From: Deltaproteobacteria bacterium
GTDB lineage: Bacteria > Desulfobacterota > Syntrophia > Syntrophales > UBA5619
Assembly: GCA_021372695.1 (NCBI GenBank)
Contig: JAJFTY010000154.1
Location: 1 to 60,942, forward strand
DNA: 60,942 nucleotides
Direction: 5' to 3'
Shown here: in pieces, positions 58,790-60,942 of the stretch
How the letters are laid out: each line of letters starts with the position of its first letter
Numbering within the stretch: position 1 is the first letter of the stretch
The notes under the pieces: generated by a model
The model's input: only the letters and a program-made list of their open reading frames with translations
Database searches by the model: none
What the model was told of the DNA's origin: nothing
Translations under genes and position numbers: made by a program

Positions 58790-59440
58790 CTAAAGCATGC
58801 GCTTGATGACGTAGATGTTGAGGCGGTCCGCAACATCCTCAGCCTCGTCGGCGATCCGGTCCACCTGCTTCACGAAGAAACGCAGGTGCATCTTGTGGCT
58901 GAGGTGGAGCTCCTGCCGTCCGAAGATCGCCCGCTGAATCCGGGTTGAGACCTTGTCCGACTCCTTTTCCCAGAAGATCACCTTGTGGATGTGATCGGCC
59001 ACGGCATGGATATCCTTGAAAAAGGCGCGGCAGGATCGCACGACCGCCTCCACGGACTCGACGGAATGGCTCAGGAGTTCCTTGAAATCGTCGTGCAGAT
59101 ATTGGCAGATGTCGGGACGCTCGATCTCGAACTGCCAGATCAGCCCCGTAAAACGATCGAGAAGGGCGTCCATGTCTTCGAGAAGCGCCATCACATCCCC
59201 CCGGGATTCCGGGATCAGGGTCTTCTTGTACAGGTCCTGCTCGATGGAACGGCGCAGCGCATCCCCCTTGTGTTCCGTATTGCGGATGCTCGTCATCGCC
59301 TGCGTGAACGCCTCCATGTTCCCCTTCAGATAGTTGTCCATCCCGTTCTTGCACAGAAGCCCCGCCTCGCTCACCTGGTTCAGGAAATCGTCGATCTCCT
59401 TTTCGAGCCCCATTTTGATCTTCAGTATTCCTTCCGCCAT
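58790..59440 (-). CDS. DUF47/PhoU-like accessory protein of Pit
   Basis: The 216-residue all-helical protein belongs to DUF47 (TIGR00153-like), related to PhoU and nearly always next to a Pit transporter. Conserved segments are FTQAMTSIRNTEHKGDALRR near residue 45 and a C-terminal VKQVDRIADEAEDVADRL. It probably gates or regulates the adjacent Pit. It is divergent from the second lysR across a 147-base region that holds a copy of the shared element. Confidence 0.92.
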   Translation of the reverse strand: MAEGILKIKMGLEKEIDDFLNQVSEAGLLCKNGMDNYLKGNMEAFTQAMTSIRNTEHKGDALRRSIEQDLYKKTLIPESRGDVMALLEDMDALLDRFTGLIWQFEIERPDICQYLHDDFKELLSHSVESVEAVVRSCRAFFKDIHAVADHIHKVIFWEKESDKVSTRIQRAIFGRQELHLSHKMHLRFFVKQVDRIADEAEDVADRLNIYVIKRML

Positions 59441-59514
59441 CTTTCGCCCCTTTCCAGCGCCGGTGTGATGTCACCTTCCTTGATATCAAAACGATGATTT
59501 TGTCAATACAACGC

Positions 59515-59543
59515 TTGACAAATCCTTTAAAGGTCGGCATAGA
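59515..59543 (+). promoter_or_regulatory. Possible promoter of second lysR
   Basis: TTGACA (59515-59520) and CATAGA (59538-59543) are 17 bases apart. The -10 is weak, as expected for a regulator under its own control. Confidence 0.4.
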
Positions 59544-59547
59544 GTCT

Positions 59548-59560
59548 GTCAAACTAATAA
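59548..59560. promoter_or_regulatory. Copy of the shared element between DUF47/pit and lysR
   Basis: GTCAAACTAATAA is identical over 13 bases to the complement of the phnW element. It lies 28 bases before the second lysR and 108 bases before the DUF47 gene, fitting a LysR site that controls both. Confidence 0.6.
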
Positions 59561-59587
59561 ATATAATCCCATGGATGAATAAAAGTT

Positions 59588-60493
59588 ATGAATCTCAATC
59601 AACTGAAGATTTTCTACCTTGCAGCCAAGCACGGCAGTCAGAGCGCCGCCGCCGGGGCCCTCTATATCACCCAGCCCGCCGTGACCAAGGGGATCCAGCG
59701 TCTTCAGGAGCATTACGAGATCAAGCTCTTCAACCGGTTCGGGAAAAAAATGGCCCTGACCGACGCGGGGGAGGTCCTTTACGGCATCGCCGAGTCGATC
59801 TTCGAGATGGAGAACCAGGCAGAGGAGAGCCTGCGGGATTTCCAGCAGCGGAAGCGCGGTTTTATCCGGATCCTCTCCAGCGAGAGTTTCGGCGCCTACT
59901 ATCTGCCGTTCATCATCGACCGCTTCGGCCGGGTGAACCCCAGGGTGCGCCTCTCCATGGACATCCTGCCGACGGAGCTGATCGTGGAGAAGACCGCGAC
60001 GCTCGCCAACGACATCGGCTTCATCTCCTATCCCGTCCCCCACAAGAAGCTCGTTTCGCGGGAGATCCTGGAGGACAGCTACCAGCTCATCGTCCCTCCC
60101 GGACATCCCTTCGCGGCGAAAGCATCCATCGAGCCCGCAGACCTGTCCGGTCAGCACCTGATCGTCCATGAAAAGGGGTCCGCGCCCCGCCAGAGCATCG
60201 AGGCTTACATCCGCCGGCACAACGTCAACATCTCCATCCCCCTGGAGTCGTCCAACAACGAGGCGATCAAGACCGCCGTGGAGGAGGGGATGGGCGTTGC
60301 CGTCATCACCCGGCGGGTGGTCAGTAAAGAGCTCCGGATGGGGACCCTCAAGGCGATCCCCCTCTCTGACCCGGTCATGATGCGGAAATTCTACATGATT
60401 CACCACAAGGACAAGTATATCTCCCGCTCCCTCCAGAGCCTGATCGAACTCGTCGACCAATGGGTCGAAGAGTACCGTCTGGGGCGGCACTAG
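59588..60493 (+). CDS. LysR-family transcriptional regulator (second paralogue)
   Basis: The 301-residue protein starts MNLNQLKIFYLAAKHGSQSA with the helix-turn-helix in residues 1 to 60 and a ligand domain with SESFGAYYLPFIIDRF near 96 and RKFYMIHHKDKYISRSLQSL at the end. These two segments are shared with the regulator at 50.8 kb. It is divergent from the DUF47–pit operon and close to a copy of the shared element. Confidence 0.94.
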   Translation: MNLNQLKIFYLAAKHGSQSAAAGALYITQPAVTKGIQRLQEHYEIKLFNRFGKKMALTDAGEVLYGIAESIFEMENQAEESLRDFQQRKRGFIRILSSESFGAYYLPFIIDRFGRVNPRVRLSMDILPTELIVEKTATLANDIGFISYPVPHKKLVSREILEDSYQLIVPPGHPFAAKASIEPADLSGQHLIVHEKGSAPRQSIEAYIRRHNVNISIPLESSNNEAIKTAVEEGMGVAVITRRVVSKELRMGTLKAIPLSDPVMMRKFYMIHHKDKYISRSLQSLIELVDQWVEEYRLGRH

Positions 60494-60525
60494 ACAATCT
60501 TTCATTCCCGTTCGAGGTTTAACCC

Positions 60526-60942
60526 ATGGCAGCGCTGTTTTCAAAACTTCTTTTCGATGGAAAGGATCACGAGCTTCTCCGGCTGGTAGAGGATGTCCTC
60601 AACCGGGAGGCTTCCCGGAAGAATTTCAAGGACCTCCTCAACCCCTACCTGAACCCGCACGGCATCAAGGAGATGGCCGCTTCTCAGGGGTTCCGCATCG
60701 CCTACGCGATGATCAACCTGCTCCGCTCCCTCGAGATCGGAAAGGCCGATGACCGCCTGAGCGCGCTCCGCGCGCTCCACGACGAGGTGATGAACATCAC
60801 CCACAGCTCGCTCCGTTACAACACCGCAAGGGTCCTCCTGCAGATCATGAAGGAGTTGGTCCGCATGAAGGGAGACCAAGAGCGGCAATTGGAGCTAGCG
60901 CACGACTTCCGCATGGCCGCATCGGGGAAGCCGCGCACCATC
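60526..60942 (+). CDS. Unknown protein, cut by the window end
   Basis: The first 139 codons (ATG at 60526) encode a soluble, mostly helical, Leu/Arg-rich protein beginning MAALFSKLLFDGKDHELLRL. I do not recognise the family. It starts 33 bases after the second lysR stop and is probably co-transcribed with it. It shows no signal peptide or membrane span in the visible part. Confidence 0.75.
   Translation, partial: MAALFSKLLFDGKDHELLRLVEDVLNREASRKNFKDLLNPYLNPHGIKEMAASQGFRIAYAMINLLRSLEIGKADDRLSALRALHDEVMNITHSSLRYNTARVLLQIMKELVRMKGDQERQLELAHDFRMAASGKPRTI

Overview
The window is one GC-rich bacterial contig fragment. RfaE1 heptose kinase, a tRNA–secE–nusG–rplKAJL–rpoBC–str–S10 supercluster, a type IV pilus platform protein and DUF1178/DUF4416 genes point to a Gram-negative member of the Desulfobacterota (old Deltaproteobacteria), possibly an anaerobic Syntrophales-like organism. 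The taxon is inferred from gene content and remembered similarity, not from a search.

Region 1 (1–20.9 kb, minus strand) is the information-processing block. Reading from a promoter near 21.0 kb it encodes tRNA-Thr, tRNA-Tyr, tRNA-Gly, tRNA-Thr, rpmG, tRNA-Trp, secE, nusG, rplK, rplA, an L10-type leader, rplJ, rplL, an attenuator-like hairpin, rpoB, rpoC, rpsL, rpsG, tuf, and the S10/spc genes rpsJ to rplE (cut by the window edge). fusA is missing from its usual place between rpsG and tuf.

Region 2 (21.1–33.7 kb) is housekeeping. A minus-strand operon runs rfaE1, DUF4416, yicC, gmk, rpoZ, pyrF, rlmB, pilC. Divergent from it is plsC, uppP, ftsK, rimO. A DUF1178 gene and tRNA-Pro lie beside them.

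Region 3 (33.8–60.9 kb) looks like an anaerobic aminophosphonate-catabolism island. It holds phnW (2-aminoethylphosphonate:pyruvate transaminase) with alanine dehydrogenase; a three-gene ABC importer of the PhnS/T/U/V kind; a lysine-6-dehydrogenase/saccharopine-dehydrogenase-like enzyme; two class-III PLP enzymes resembling the ammonia-lyase PbfA; an MtmB-like methylamine methyltransferase homologue in which the pyrrolysine position is a cysteine, with its corrinoid protein; a Pit-type phosphate transporter with a DUF47/PhoU-like partner; and two related LysR regulators. A 34-bp element, 33/34 identical, sits in front of both phnW and the ABC operon, and shorter copies lie in both lysR intergenic regions, so these units probably form one regulon. 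My working model is import of 2-aminoethylphosphonate and N-methylated or hydroxylated relatives, corrinoid-dependent N-demethylation, deamination to phosphonoacetaldehyde, and export of released phosphate. No C–P hydrolase is visible in the window, so the last step is unexplained.

Inside region 3 (36.4–45.0 kb) are genes with no clear tie to phosphonates: a DMT transporter, two Gfo/Idh/MocA oxidoreductases, a periplasmic selenocysteine-containing MsrA (in-frame UGA at the catalytic position with a SECIS-like hairpin), a PRPP synthetase, a CsgG/FlgO-like lipoprotein, a cardiolipin-synthase-like phospholipase D protein and about 600 bases of non-coding DNA with a large inverted repeat.
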